Assembly: GCF_001905665.1 (NCBI RefSeq)
Contig: NZ_LIVX01000014.1
Coordinates: 62,001-126,000, forward strand
Source of the DNA: Streptomyces sp. CB02261
Lineage (GTDB): Bacteria > Actinomycetota > Actinomycetes > Streptomycetales > Streptomycetaceae
DNA length: 64,000 nucleotides
Direction of reading: 5' to 3'
Shown: piece by piece, positions 8,581 to 17,206 of the stretch
Numbering within the stretch: position 1 is the stretch's first letter
Layout: each line of letters begins with the position of its first letter
Translations under genes and position numbers: made by a program
Notes under the pieces: model-generated
What the model was told of the DNA's origin: nothing
Databases searched by the model: none
The model's input: the letters and a program-made list of their open reading frames with translations, nothing else

Positions 8581-9879
8581 TCAGGCGATCAGCAGGCCGA
8601 TGCCGCCGAGGGTGTACGCGATCATCAGCGCGAACAGCGGGAGTTGGCCGGCGACGGCGCGATGGGGCGGGAAGAGACGCACGGACCGGTCGTGGGCGGC
8701 GACGACACCGAGGACGTGGCCGGTGACGATCGCGACGACCTGGAGCGTCGCGAGGCCCGCGGGGCCCAGGAACGGGGCGGGTGCGAGGGCGTTGTCAGTG
8801 CCCGCTGCCATGATGACTGTGCGTGGTCCTTCGGTGACGAGGAGCGAGAAGTAGTGGGCCACGAGGTAGCCGAGGGCGATGGGCAGCAGCGAGTGGGCGA
8901 AGGAGGTGAGCGGAGTGGTGACGGCGGGGTTCATCAGGCGCAGGGCGCCGGCGCAGAGGCCGTAGCAGGCGGCGGCGAGGGCGACGGCGGCGAGGAGACC
9001 GAGCGTGGCGGTGGATGTGGGGCCGAGGGAGGAGGTCTGGAGGGTGGTGATCCAGCGGGGGTTGTCGGAGAGGCCGTCGTAGGCGGTGGAGCCGAGGAGG
9101 ACACAGACGGTGGCGACGAGACCGGGGGTCTGCGGGGTCGAGTCCAGCCCGTGGAAGGGGGAGCGCAGGACCAGTCGGCCGTCGGCGCGGCGGCCGAGCG
9201 GTGAGAGCCGGGCGAGAAGGGAGGAGTACACCTCGAAGGGGTCGGCGTGGGCGAACCACCGGTCGCCGTAGCGGGCGGCGCCGAGGAGTTGGACGCCGGT
9301 GTGGACGGTCAGGGCGATGAGGAGGGTGGAGGAGGAGGTGTTGCCGGGGGCGACGAGTTCGAGCCAGGTGAAGAGGAGGAGTCCGACGGCGGCCGGGCGT
9401 ATGCCGAGCGCGGCGGGCAGGGGGCGGGGGCTCCGCGGCGGACGCAGGGCGTGCAGGGCGCGCAGGGGGTTGAGGAGGCGCCAGACGGGGCCGAGGAGGA
9501 GGGAGGCGGGGACGAGTCCGACCCAGAGCAGGACGTAGAGGGCGCCGGGCGCGGGGTTGCGGTCGGGGTCGTCGGGGCCGAGGAGGAGGTGGAGGAGAAC
9601 GACCAGGGCGGCGGTGGCTCCGAGGACTCGGAGCGCGGTCCGGGTGACGGGGGCGTCGGCCACCCGCTGGAGGGCGGCGGGCAGCGGGCGTCCGGCCAGG
9701 TCGCCGCGGAAACGGGAGGAGGACCAGAGCAGTCCCAGGGCCAGGAAGGAGACGAGGAGGGCGGCGAAGGCGCCCGCGTAGGCGTAGAAGGGAGAGAGGG
9801 GGAGGTCGTGCCGGGAGCCCACGCCGTGGGCGAGCGGAGAGCCGAGCGCGGGGGCGGTGACGGCGTGGATGCCGGTCAT
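8581..9879 (-). CDS. Polytopic membrane protein, third gene of the beta-helix/cupredoxin operon
   Basis: 432 residues with about ten hydrophobic segments (examples: FAALLVSFLALGLLW, LYVLLWVGLVPASLLLGPVW, LFALMIAYTLGGIGLLIA). The N-terminus contains SPLAHGVGSRHDLPLS and a mid-region FAHADPFEVYSSLLARLSPLG; neither matches a transporter signature I know. The ATG overlaps the stop of the upstream lipoprotein gene (ATGA), so expression is coupled. I do not recognise a function. An integral-membrane partner of the neighbouring secreted proteins, perhaps in cell-envelope metal handling or assembly, is only a guess. Confidence 0.85.
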   Translation of the reverse strand: MTGIHAVTAPALGSPLAHGVGSRHDLPLSPFYAYAGAFAALLVSFLALGLLWSSSRFRGDLAGRPLPAALQRVADAPVTRTALRVLGATAALVVLLHLLLGPDDPDRNPAPGALYVLLWVGLVPASLLLGPVWRLLNPLRALHALRPPRSPRPLPAALGIRPAAVGLLLFTWLELVAPGNTSSSTLLIALTVHTGVQLLGAARYGDRWFAHADPFEVYSSLLARLSPLGRRADGRLVLRSPFHGLDSTPQTPGLVATVCVLLGSTAYDGLSDNPRWITTLQTSSLGPTSTATLGLLAAVALAAACYGLCAGALRLMNPAVTTPLTSFAHSLLPIALGYLVAHYFSLLVTEGPRTVIMAAGTDNALAPAPFLGPAGLATLQVVAIVTGHVLGVVAAHDRSVRLFPPHRAVAGQLPLFALMIAYTLGGIGLLIA

Positions 9880-10781
9880 CGGACGACGAGTTGGGTCAGC
9901 AGGAGCCCGGACTCGTGGGTCTCCACCTCGAACAGGCCGGTGCGGTCCACGGTGAGGGTGAGCGTGGCGGGCGTCCCGGGGGCGAGCGGCAGTTCGCGGT
10001 CGTAGCCGTGCACGTGGAGGGTGTCGGCGCGGTCGCTGGTGACACGGAGGGTGAGGCGTTCGCCCTTCTTCAACTCGATGCGGGAAGGGGGCGGTGAGAC
10101 GGTCGTTCCGGTGACGGTGAGGGTGACGGTCCGGCCGGGGTCGGGCGGGCGGGCGTCGGTCGGGCGGGCAGGGGTGGGCGACGCGGGAGTGGCGGGCGTC
10201 GCCGGGGCGGGCGCCGACGGAGCGGGGGCCGACGGGTTCGGGGTGCCGTCCAGGCGAAGGACGGTCTGGACGGGGGTGCCGGCGACGGCCCAGACGGTGT
10301 GGTCGTCCGCGTGGAGCCGGACGGTCAGGGCGCGGGCACCGGCCGGTACGTAGGCCCAGGGGCCGTACAGGCGGGTGGTCTCCTTGCCGTCGACCAGGAG
10401 GCGGGCGTGGCCCCGGCCCGGGAGGGCCGCGCCGCCGGTGCTCTCTGGGGTGAAGCGGAACCTCTCCACCGTGAGGTGGACGTTCCAGCCGCCCTCGCTG
10501 TCGGGGCGTGCCTCGGCCCGGACGGTGGGCGCGGCCGCCGCCGGGAGCTCCCGCAGCCGGTGCCCGCCCTCGTCCCGCGCGGGCAGCAGGGTGCCGCTGC
10601 TGCCGGTGGCCTCCTGGTGACTGGTGCCGGGCTTGTGGTGGGTGGTGGGCCGCCCTCCGCACCCCGCGAGGACCAGTACGGCGGCGAGGGCCGGCAGGAC
10701 CAGGAGCGCGGCGGGCGTCCGGGCGATGCCGGTCCCGGGCGTCCGGGAGGGACTCGGTGCGGTCGCGCGGGGCCGGGTCAC
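9876..10781 (-). CDS. Lipoprotein with C-terminal cupredoxin-like domain
   Basis: 301 residues. A lipobox (VLVLAGCGG, Cys near 37) predicts attachment to the outer face of the membrane. An N-terminal domain (WNVHLTVERFRFTPE through YGPWAYVPAG) is followed by a Pro/Ala/Thr-rich linker and a C-terminal beta domain at about 215-301 with LKKGERLTLRVTSDRADTLHVHGYDRE and LFEVETHESGLLLTQLVVR, resembling cupredoxin_1 proteins. The histidines could bind metal, but no complete type-1 copper set is evident. The GTG start overlaps the upstream stop (GTGA) and its own stop overlaps the next ATG. Copper or other metal binding is inference. Confidence 0.8.
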   Translation of the reverse strand: MTRPRATAPSPSRTPGTGIARTPAALLVLPALAAVLVLAGCGGRPTTHHKPGTSHQEATGSSGTLLPARDEGGHRLRELPAAAAPTVRAEARPDSEGGWNVHLTVERFRFTPESTGGAALPGRGHARLLVDGKETTRLYGPWAYVPAGARALTVRLHADDHTVWAVAGTPVQTVLRLDGTPNPSAPAPSAPAPATPATPASPTPARPTDARPPDPGRTVTLTVTGTTVSPPPSRIELKKGERLTLRVTSDRADTLHVHGYDRELPLAPGTPATLTLTVDRTGLFEVETHESGLLLTQLVVR

Positions 10782-13075
10782 GCCGTTCCCTCCCCGCGCG
10801 TCCGCCCCTCGGCGTGCCCGGAATCGGCACCGGGCCCGGAGCCGCCGGACGTGACCTCGGCACCACCGCCCGGTGCCGGGCCGGAGGCCGTGGGCCGTCC
10901 CGAGGCCGGGGCTGGGGCGGGGATCGATGCCTCGGGCCGGCCCGAGGCCGCGGCCGGGATCGAAGCCCCGGCCCGGTCCGAATCCGTTGACTGGCCCGAG
11001 GAAGGGTCCGGGTCCGGGGCCCCGGGTCCGGCCTGGGCCCCGGGTCCGGCCTGGGCCCCAGGTCCCTCGGGGGCGCGGCGGGATCCCGCTGCCACCACCG
11101 CCCACAGGAGCCAGACGGTGCCCAGCAGGAGGCGGAGCCAGGCGGGGCTCAGGGGGATGCCCGGGACCATGAGGATCGCCTTGTCGAAGGCGTCGAGGAG
11201 GGTGAGGGCGCCGAGTGTGACGGTGGTCCAGGCGAAGACGGGGCGGCCGGGGCGCAGGGCGAGGCCGAGGAGGGTCCACCACACGCCGATGAGGAGGAGC
11301 GCGAGGGCCGGGACGGCGGTCGGGGTGAGGGCGAGGGTCGAGCCGGCCACGTCGAGGGCCAGGCCGGCGAGGCCGACGAGGGTGGCCGCGCCCGCGAGTC
11401 GGTGGTGGCGGAGCCGGCGCCACCAGAGGGCGAGGCCGGCCAGGGCGAGGACGAGGGCGCTGCCGAGGGCGAGCTGGGTCTCGACGCGCTGGAGGCCGCG
11501 GGCGCCGTACCAGTCGCAGCCGGCCGGGAGGCGGCGGGCCTGGACGTCGTAGTCGGCGCAGACGAGGAGCTGGGCGAGTTTGACGGGTTCGCCGACGAGC
11601 CGGTCGGTGTTCCCCGAGACCTCGCCGCGGCGTGCCCCGCAGCCGGGCAGGGCGCCGGGGGAGGCGGCTCCGGTGTCGGTCTGCCAGCAGTTGCCGCTGC
11701 CCTGGCCGTCCCACCACACGTCGCTGCGGTTGGGGCGGGAGGCACCTGCGCGGTCGACGCCGAGGTGGTTGCCGGCGTAGCGGTTGCGGTGGGAGGTGTC
11801 GGTCTGCTTGTCCCAGGCCGACTCGCCTCGGATGAAGGCGGGGACGGCGCTGAGGTAGAAGGCGGCGCGCTGGTGGCCGTAGACCCAGTTGTCCTCGTAG
11901 AGGTTCCAGTTGCCGCCGGCGGTGATGATGCCGGTGCCGGGCGGCATGGAGATCTGGGGGCAGACGACGCCCTGCTCGTAGCCGCGTTCGACGGGCGGGC
12001 GGGCGCAGGTGCCGTCCGCGACGTACCGGTAGTAGTTCTGGTTGTTGTCGTGGATGAGGTTCCGCTCGAACTTCGCGTGGTTCTGCGGCAGTCCGGGGTG
12101 GCCGGGGAAGGCGGAGTCCATGGAGGCGCCGCCCATGTTGTGGTCGAACTCGTTGTCGTGGACCCAGACGGAGTCGCCGGCGGTTCCGGAGTAGCCGACC
12201 ATGTTGTGGTGGCTTCGGCAGCCGGTGATCTCGATGGAGTAGCGGGGGACGTCGTAGCCGCGTCCGTCGTTGATGTCGGAGGCCGAGCCGGGGTAGATGC
12301 CGGAATCGCCGTTGCCGTAGGACTCGCAGTTCTTGTAGAGCCCGTGGTCGGAGGCGAAGGTCAGGAAGCCGTACTCGTCGTTCCAGCGGGTGAGGACGTC
12401 GTCGATGACGAAGCCGTCGGCGGCGAGCACGTACAGCGAGTTGAACGTGGTGCGCTGGGCGGTGAAGTTGCGGAAGTAGACGCCGTCGGAGCCGTCGGCG
12501 CGGAGGGCGTTGAGCTTCTGGTACTTGGCGTCGATGACGACGTCGAGGCGGGACGCTCCGGTGCCTTCGATCTGGAGGTTCTTCTTGCCGAGGATGGCGA
12601 CGAGGTTCTGGTTGTGCGGGCACTGCCGCTGCTGCTCGTAGCTGAGGATCTGGTAGCCGAGCGCGGACTTCGGGGCCTTGAGGGTGGCACAGGCACCGGT
12701 GGGCGGGGGCAGTGAGGGCTCCTCCTCGTAGAGGCCGGGGAGGATCGCGATGGTGAGGCCGGGCCGGTCGACGGCGTCGACGGCCTGCTGGAGGTGGCGG
12801 TAACCGTTCTGGACGCAGCGCTCGTACAGGGCGAGGTTGCGGGCTTTGAGCGGGGCCGGGAAGCCGGAGACCCGGCGCTGGAAGTCGGCCCGGTCGGTCT
12901 TGCAGACGAGGAGGTCGGGTTCCCCGGTGCGGAGCTTCGGCACGCTGCCGGAGCCGTCGGGGAAGGTGACGGGCCGCTCCTCGTGGGCCTGGGCCCCGGG
13001 GGCGGTGAGCAGGGCCGCGGCGAGCGCCGCGAGCACGACCGAGAGCGCGAGGACGAACCTTCGGGTCCAGGACAT
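10778..13075 (-). CDS. Secreted right-handed beta-helix protein with C-terminal membrane domain
   Basis: 765 residues: a signal peptide ending near AQAHEE, then a long ectodomain (about 30-505) with parallel beta-helix character (DGVYFRNFTAQRTTFNSLYV, DGFVIDDVLTRWNDEYG, SIEITGCRSHHNMVGYSG, SVWVHDNEFDHNMGG) and many cysteines. Four to five membrane segments follow at about 530-660, then a long Ala/Gly/Pro tail. The fold is that of pectate-lyase-like and NosD/CASH proteins, which bind or cleave polysaccharides or deliver metal. No clear ribosome site precedes the ATG. It is the first gene of a three-gene unit coupled by overlaps and is divergent from hmgA. Confidence 0.85.
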   Translation of the reverse strand: MSWTRRFVLALSVVLAALAAALLTAPGAQAHEERPVTFPDGSGSVPKLRTGEPDLLVCKTDRADFQRRVSGFPAPLKARNLALYERCVQNGYRHLQQAVDAVDRPGLTIAILPGLYEEEPSLPPPTGACATLKAPKSALGYQILSYEQQRQCPHNQNLVAILGKKNLQIEGTGASRLDVVIDAKYQKLNALRADGSDGVYFRNFTAQRTTFNSLYVLAADGFVIDDVLTRWNDEYGFLTFASDHGLYKNCESYGNGDSGIYPGSASDINDGRGYDVPRYSIEITGCRSHHNMVGYSGTAGDSVWVHDNEFDHNMGGASMDSAFPGHPGLPQNHAKFERNLIHDNNQNYYRYVADGTCARPPVERGYEQGVVCPQISMPPGTGIITAGGNWNLYEDNWVYGHQRAAFYLSAVPAFIRGESAWDKQTDTSHRNRYAGNHLGVDRAGASRPNRSDVWWDGQGSGNCWQTDTGAASPGALPGCGARRGEVSGNTDRLVGEPVKLAQLLVCADYDVQARRLPAGCDWYGARGLQRVETQLALGSALVLALAGLALWWRRLRHHRLAGAATLVGLAGLALDVAGSTLALTPTAVPALALLLIGVWWTLLGLALRPGRPVFAWTTVTLGALTLLDAFDKAILMVPGIPLSPAWLRLLLGTVWLLWAVVAAGSRRAPEGPGAQAGPGAQAGPGAPDPDPSSGQSTDSDRAGASIPAAASGRPEASIPAPAPASGRPTASGPAPGGGAEVTSGGSGPGADSGHAEGRTRGEGTA

Positions 13076-13164
13076 GCGCGTGAGAGTAGAGCAATGTTCA
13101 TCTTTTTTGACCCCCTCGCGTCGAGATCGTCGACGACGGGCCCGGATCGCCCCCCTGTGCCCCG

Positions 13165-13193
13165 TTGACGGAAGCCGCGCGGAATCCTACGGT
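13165..13193 (+). promoter_or_regulatory. hmgA promoter (TTGACG-N17-TACGGT)
   Basis: The -35 TTGACG (13165-13170) and -10 TACGGT (13188-13193) are separated by exactly 17 bp. This is a close match to the Streptomyces housekeeping promoter. Transcription would start near 13200, about 36 bases before the ATG. Confidence 0.7.
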
Positions 13194-13208
13194 CATCCAT
13201 AGGATTCC
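13181..13208. promoter_or_regulatory. Perfect 9-bp inverted repeat overlapping the hmgA -10 box
   Basis: GGAATCCTA, ten bases, then TAGGATTCC. The left arm covers the -10 hexamer and the right arm extends past the likely start point. That is the classic position of a repressor operator. The binding protein is unknown. Confidence 0.65.
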
Positions 13209-13235
13209 CTTGTGGGCTCAGGACAGGAGCGGGCG

Positions 13236-14558
13236 ATGACCACGGAGCAGGCCAGGAAGACGGCCGAGGCGCTCAGCTACAGCACCGGTTTCGGCAACGA
13301 GCACAGCTCGGAGGCCCTTCCCGGCGCGCTGCCGCACGGCCGCAACTCGCCGCAGCGCGCGCCCCTCGGCCTCTACGCCGAGCAGCTGAGCGGCAGCGCC
13401 TTCACCGAGCCGCGGGCCCACAACCGCCGCTCCTGGCTCTACCGGATCCGCCCCTCGGCCGCGCACCCGCCGTTCACCCGGATCGACAACGGCGCGCTGC
13501 GCGGCGCCCCCTTCACCGAGACGGTGCCCGACCCCAACCGGCTGCGCTGGGACCCCCTGCCCGAGCCCGCGCCCGGCACCGACTGGCTGGCCGGTCTGTG
13601 GACCCTCGGCGGAAACGGCGACGCGACCCAGCGCGCCGGGATGGCCGTGCACCTCTACCACGCCAACGCCTCCATGGAGCGGGTCTTCGGCGACGCGGAC
13701 GGGGAGCTGCTGATCGTCCCGGAGCGCGGCGGCCTCCTCCTCCGCACCGAGCTGGGTCTGCTCGCCGTCCACCCCGGTGAGGTCGCGCTGGTCCCGCGTG
13801 GGGTCCGCTTCCGCGTCGAGCTGCTCGACGAGACGGCCCGCGGGTACGTCTGCGAGAACTACGGGGCGCCGTTCCAGCTCCCCGACCTCGGCCCGATCGG
13901 CGCCAACGGCCTCGCCAACGCCCGGGACTTCCGGGCCCCGGTCGCCGCCTACGAGGACGTCGAGGGCCCCGTCGAGGTGGTGAACAAGTACTGCGGCAAC
14001 CTCTGGTCGGCGACGTACGGCCACTCCCCGCTCGACGTCGTCGCCTGGCACGGCAACCACACGCCGTACGTCTACGACCTGCACCGTTTCAACGTCATCG
14101 GGACGATCTCCTACGACCACCCCGACCCGTCGATCTTCACGGTCCTCACCTCGCCCTCCGACACCCCGGGGCTGGCGAGCGTGGACTTCGTGGTCTTCGC
14201 CCCGCGCTGGCTGGTCGGCGAGGACACCTTCCGGCCGCCGTACTTCCACCGCAACGTGATGAGCGAGTACATGGGCCTCATCGAGGGCGCGTACGACGCC
14301 AAGACGGCCGGCAAGGGGGGCTTCGTACCGGGCGGCGGCTCGCTGCACAACATGATGTCCGCGCACGGCCCCGACCGGGACACCTTCGACAAGGCCAGCG
14401 CCGCCGAGCTGCGGCCGCAGAAGATCGACGACGGCCTCGCGTTCATGTTCGAGACCCGCTGGCCGGTGACGGCGACTCCTCAGGCCGCCGGGGCCGACCA
14501 TCTGCAGAACGGGTACGACGACGTATGGCAGGGTCTTGAGCGCCACTTCCGGCCGTAG
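13236..14558 (+). CDS. hmgA: Homogentisate 1,2-dioxygenase
   Basis: 440 residues, normal for the family. It opens homogentisate to maleylacetoacetate in tyrosine and phenylalanine breakdown. The iron-binding region is intact (FHRNVMSEYMGLIEG and SLHNMMSAHGPD), and the N-terminal TGFGNEHSSEALPGALPHGRN is diagnostic. The ATG at 13236 has AGGAG seven bases upstream; the in-frame GTG at 13212 is less likely. It is transcribed from a recognisable promoter overlapped by a palindrome. A GntR regulator follows 40 bp downstream. The other pathway genes (hppD, maiA, fahA) are not in the window. Confidence 0.97.
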   Translation: MTTEQARKTAEALSYSTGFGNEHSSEALPGALPHGRNSPQRAPLGLYAEQLSGSAFTEPRAHNRRSWLYRIRPSAAHPPFTRIDNGALRGAPFTETVPDPNRLRWDPLPEPAPGTDWLAGLWTLGGNGDATQRAGMAVHLYHANASMERVFGDADGELLIVPERGGLLLRTELGLLAVHPGEVALVPRGVRFRVELLDETARGYVCENYGAPFQLPDLGPIGANGLANARDFRAPVAAYEDVEGPVEVVNKYCGNLWSATYGHSPLDVVAWHGNHTPYVYDLHRFNVIGTISYDHPDPSIFTVLTSPSDTPGLASVDFVVFAPRWLVGEDTFRPPYFHRNVMSEYMGLIEGAYDAKTAGKGGFVPGGGSLHNMMSAHGPDRDTFDKASAAELRPQKIDDGLAFMFETRWPVTATPQAAGADHLQNGYDDVWQGLERHFRP

Positions 14559-14598
14559 TGTCTCGGCCGTAAGCCCGTAGCCTTCGTACGGAGAACCC

Positions 14599-15348
14599 GT
14601 GACCGCCTTCGCCCCCGACTCGCTGGTCCTGAACCGCAAGCTGCCGCTCTGGTATCAGGTCTCGCAGTCGCTCCGCGCCTCGATACTGGGCCGCACGCCC
14701 GACGCCTCGCTGCGGCTGCCCACCGAGGAGCAGCTCGCGGCGCACTACGGCGTGAGCGTGCTCACGATGCGCCAGGCCCTCAAGGAACTGGAGGAGGAGG
14801 GCCTGATCAGCAGGCACCGGCGGCGCGGCACCTTCATCGAGCCCGGCGCCCGGCGCTCCACCCCGCGCCGGCTGCTCGGCTCGATCGACGCGGTCGTGGC
14901 CCAGCAGTCGGGCGAGCGGACGACGGTCCTCGGACACGGCACCGAACCGGTGCCGGGTGAGCTCGCGGAGTACTTCCCGGACGTGACGGAGGTCGTGGCG
15001 TACCGGAGGCTGCGCCGCGACGGTGAGAGCGGGGAGCCGTCGAACTGGGCGGAGAACGCGGTACGCCCCGAGCTCGCCGCCGCGATCGACCCGGCCGACC
15101 TGGAGCGCTGGCCGATGACGAAGGTGCTGCGGGACGTCGTCGGGGTGCGGATCAGCCGCATCACGGACACGGTCGAGGCCCGTCTCGCCGATCCGGAGAC
15201 GGCGGCGCTGCTCCAGGTCCCGCTGCTGTCGCCGATCCTCCACTACACCGGAGTGACCTACGACGAGGACGGGCGGGTCGTCGACGTGGCGCGCATCCGC
15301 TACCGCGGCGACCGCTTCTCGTTCACGGTGACGATGGAGGCCAGGTGA
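14599..15348 (+). CDS. GntR family regulator, HutC subfamily
   Basis: 249 residues. A winged helix-turn-helix at about 15-80 (LPTEEQLAAHYGVSVLTMRQALKELEEEGLISRHRRRGTF) is followed by a UTRA ligand domain (LLGSIDAVVAQQ through RYRGDRFSFTVTMEAR). The GTG start has ACGGAG eight bases upstream. It lies 40 bp after hmgA on the same strand, so it is probably co-transcribed and may control aromatic catabolism. Binding to the hmgA palindrome is possible but unproven. Confidence 0.93.
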   Translation: MTAFAPDSLVLNRKLPLWYQVSQSLRASILGRTPDASLRLPTEEQLAAHYGVSVLTMRQALKELEEEGLISRHRRRGTFIEPGARRSTPRRLLGSIDAVVAQQSGERTTVLGHGTEPVPGELAEYFPDVTEVVAYRRLRRDGESGEPSNWAENAVRPELAAAIDPADLERWPMTKVLRDVVGVRISRITDTVEARLADPETAALLQVPLLSPILHYTGVTYDEDGRVVDVARIRYRGDRFSFTVTMEAR

Positions 15349-15408
15349 GAAGCACCGCCTGAGCCGGCCGGGCGGCAGCGGTGGTGGAGGAGCGCTGACG
15401 GCGCTCGT

Positions 15409-15414
15409 TAGCAT
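15409..15414 (+). promoter_or_regulatory. -10 element of a leaderless promoter (TAGCAT)
   Basis: TAGCAT fits TANNNT and ends seven bases before the GTG at 15422. That is the spacing of leaderless Streptomyces genes and decides the start codon. Confidence 0.5.
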
Positions 15415-15421
15415 GCGGGGC

Positions 15422-16624
15422 GTGACGGAAGCCCCCGGAGCGCACGACGACCTGCCCCTCCTCGACGACCTCATGCCGTGGTCCGTCGCACCGCTGCGGT
15501 TCGGCCGCTCCTGGATCGTGGCACCGGACGCGCGCACGCTGCGGTCCCGCTGGGATCGCCTGGTGGCCGCCGAGGGGGCCGAGCGGGAGGCCCTGTTCCG
15601 GTCCAGCCGGGCGCGGACGCCCGCCAGCGCGGTGGCCGCGCTGCCGGGCCAGCGGACCTCGACCGTGCGCCTGGCCCGCGAGGCGGGACCGTGCCCGGAG
15701 CCCGTACGGGTCGCGCGCGGGCCGTTCGACGAGCAGTGGCTGCTGCCCGACCACCGGCTGATCGACACCGCCCGGCCCGAACTGTGGCGGGTCGCCGGGG
15801 AGCCGCAGCTCTTCGCCGTCGAGCAGGGGTACGTGCCGGGCGCGGCGGGGCCCGCCCTCCTGGTGACCGCCGCCCTGCCCGAAGGCCGCTCCGCCGCCGG
15901 CCGGCCGGGCCGCATCCGCCCGCTGTTCCGGCGCCCCGGGGGCCGGGAACCCAATGTGGCGCCCGGCCTCCTCGCCTTCCTCGGGAAGCGGTACGGGCAC
16001 GAGGTCGACGCCCTGGAGTGGCTCGCGTGGACGGTGGCGGCGGCCCGGCCCTCCCCCGCCGGGTGCCGTGTCCCGGTCCCGGCGGACCCGGAGGTGTGGG
16101 CGGCGGGGGTGGCGCTCGGCCGGGAACTCCTGGACGTCCAGGCGCGGGGCGCCCTGAGCGGGGCGAAGCCGCGGCTGCCGGGCGGGCGCCGCCCTTACGT
16201 ACGGGCGGCGGTGCCCGCGCGGCTGGCGACGCTGACGTACGACGACGAGGACGAGGCCCTGTGCCTGGACGAGGGCCGGATCTCGCCCGTACCGGAGGAG
16301 GCCTGGGAGTTCCGTGTCGGCGGGGCGCGGGTCCTGGAGCAGTGGTTCGCGCACCGGACCGCACCGCAGGAGCCGGGCTCCCTGGAGTCGATCGGACCGG
16401 TGGCCTGGCCGCAGGAGTGGACCTCGGAGCTGCTCGACCTGATCACGATGCTCGCGCTGCTCGGGGCCCGGGAGGCGGAGCGGGCCGCCTTCACCGGGGA
16501 GGCGGCGGGCCGGGAGGAGCTGCGGGCGGCGGGGATCCTCCCGCCACCACCCCGGGCCCGCCGCCCCGCGTCCGTACTGGACCATCAGGAGGAGGGCCCG
16601 GAGGGGCAGTTCATGCTCCTGTGA
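15422..16624 (+). CDS. Stand-alone protein resembling the C-terminal domain of type ISP restriction-modification enzymes
   Basis: 400 residues, no signal peptide or membrane segment. PLLDDLMPWSVAPLRFGRSW near the start and YDDEDEALCLDEGRISPVPEEAWEF with VLEQWFAHR towards the end recall the specificity domain of LlaBIII-type single-chain restriction enzymes. Many streptomycetes carry a free-standing protein of this size labelled as such. No helicase, nuclease or methyltransferase motif (such as NPPF or DEAD/H) is present here or nearby. Start: GTG at 15422 by the leaderless -10; an ATG at 15413 overlaps that hexamer. Its real role is unknown. The family call is from memory of the motif pattern. 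Confidence 0.65.
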   Translation: MTEAPGAHDDLPLLDDLMPWSVAPLRFGRSWIVAPDARTLRSRWDRLVAAEGAEREALFRSSRARTPASAVAALPGQRTSTVRLAREAGPCPEPVRVARGPFDEQWLLPDHRLIDTARPELWRVAGEPQLFAVEQGYVPGAAGPALLVTAALPEGRSAAGRPGRIRPLFRRPGGREPNVAPGLLAFLGKRYGHEVDALEWLAWTVAAARPSPAGCRVPVPADPEVWAAGVALGRELLDVQARGALSGAKPRLPGGRRPYVRAAVPARLATLTYDDEDEALCLDEGRISPVPEEAWEFRVGGARVLEQWFAHRTAPQEPGSLESIGPVAWPQEWTSELLDLITMLALLGAREAERAAFTGEAAGREELRAAGILPPPPRARRPASVLDHQEEGPEGQFMLL

Positions 16625-16639
16625 CCGGAGGGGACCCTG

Positions 16640-17206
16640 TTACCGGTGGCGCTTCTGCGACCGGGGGCTGCCTGTAACCGGAGGCGCCCCCGCCCCCGGC
16701 GGCGCGAAGGAGTCGAGAAGACGGGCGATGCCCAGGGCGAAGATCTCGTCGGGGTCGACGGGTGCGGGGGACCCGGCGAGCAGCCGCGCGAGGTGCGGGT
16801 ACCGGCCGCTCGCCACCTGGCCCGCGAGGTAGGCACGGCGCACCGCCTGTTCCTGCTCCTCGGACCAGGGCAGTCCGCGGGCCCGCTCGGCGACGGCCTG
16901 CTCGTCGGCGACGGTCGCCATGACCGTGCCGTTGACCCTGGCGATCAGCTGCATCTTCGGCCCGGACGGGATGTCCAGGGGCTCGAGGCAGCTCAGGCAC
17001 CACTCCAGGAAACGCAGGGCGTCGGGGCTGAACCCGTAGGCGCTGGTCATCACCCGGGCCGGCCAGGGATGCCGGTACATGATCGCGGGGCCCTGGTGGG
17101 CGATGCCGGTCATGTCGGCCCGCCAGTCGCCGCTGGGCTTCTCGGGGAACTCGTACTCGTCGCTGACCGCGTCGACCATCAGCTCGTAGATCGTCGGCCT
17201 CGCCAT
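16640..17206 (-). pseudogene. TetR family regulator remnant lacking the DNA-binding domain
   Basis: From about residue 8 of the open frame the product reads ELMVDAVSDEYEFPEK, then DWRADMTGIAHQ and ALRFLEWCLSCLEPL. This is the ligand-binding part of a TetR/AcrR protein (TetR_C type). It normally follows a helix-turn-helix of about 60 residues, which is absent. The few codons before ELMVDAV are the antisense of the neighbouring permease sequence. The homology therefore stops near 17186, exactly where a truncated permease begins on the other strand. If translated from the ATG at 17206 it cannot bind DNA. Confidence 0.75.

Noticed and set aside
8581..10866. 761-residue open frame on the minus strand
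   Set aside because: The first part is out-of-frame shadow of the lipoprotein gene; the genuine membrane protein starts at 9879 with an ATGA overlap.
9876..13094. 1072-residue open frame on the minus strand
   Set aside because: Only its last 301 codons encode a real protein (the lipoprotein). The upstream part is Arg/Pro-rich shadow of the beta-helix gene in another frame.
16625..16690. Short repeats of the type GTTACCGGTGGCGC / GTAACCGGAGGCGC
   Set aside because: Three imperfect copies at the end of the TetR remnant. Too short and degenerate to call an element; possibly part of the gene's natural low-complexity tail.
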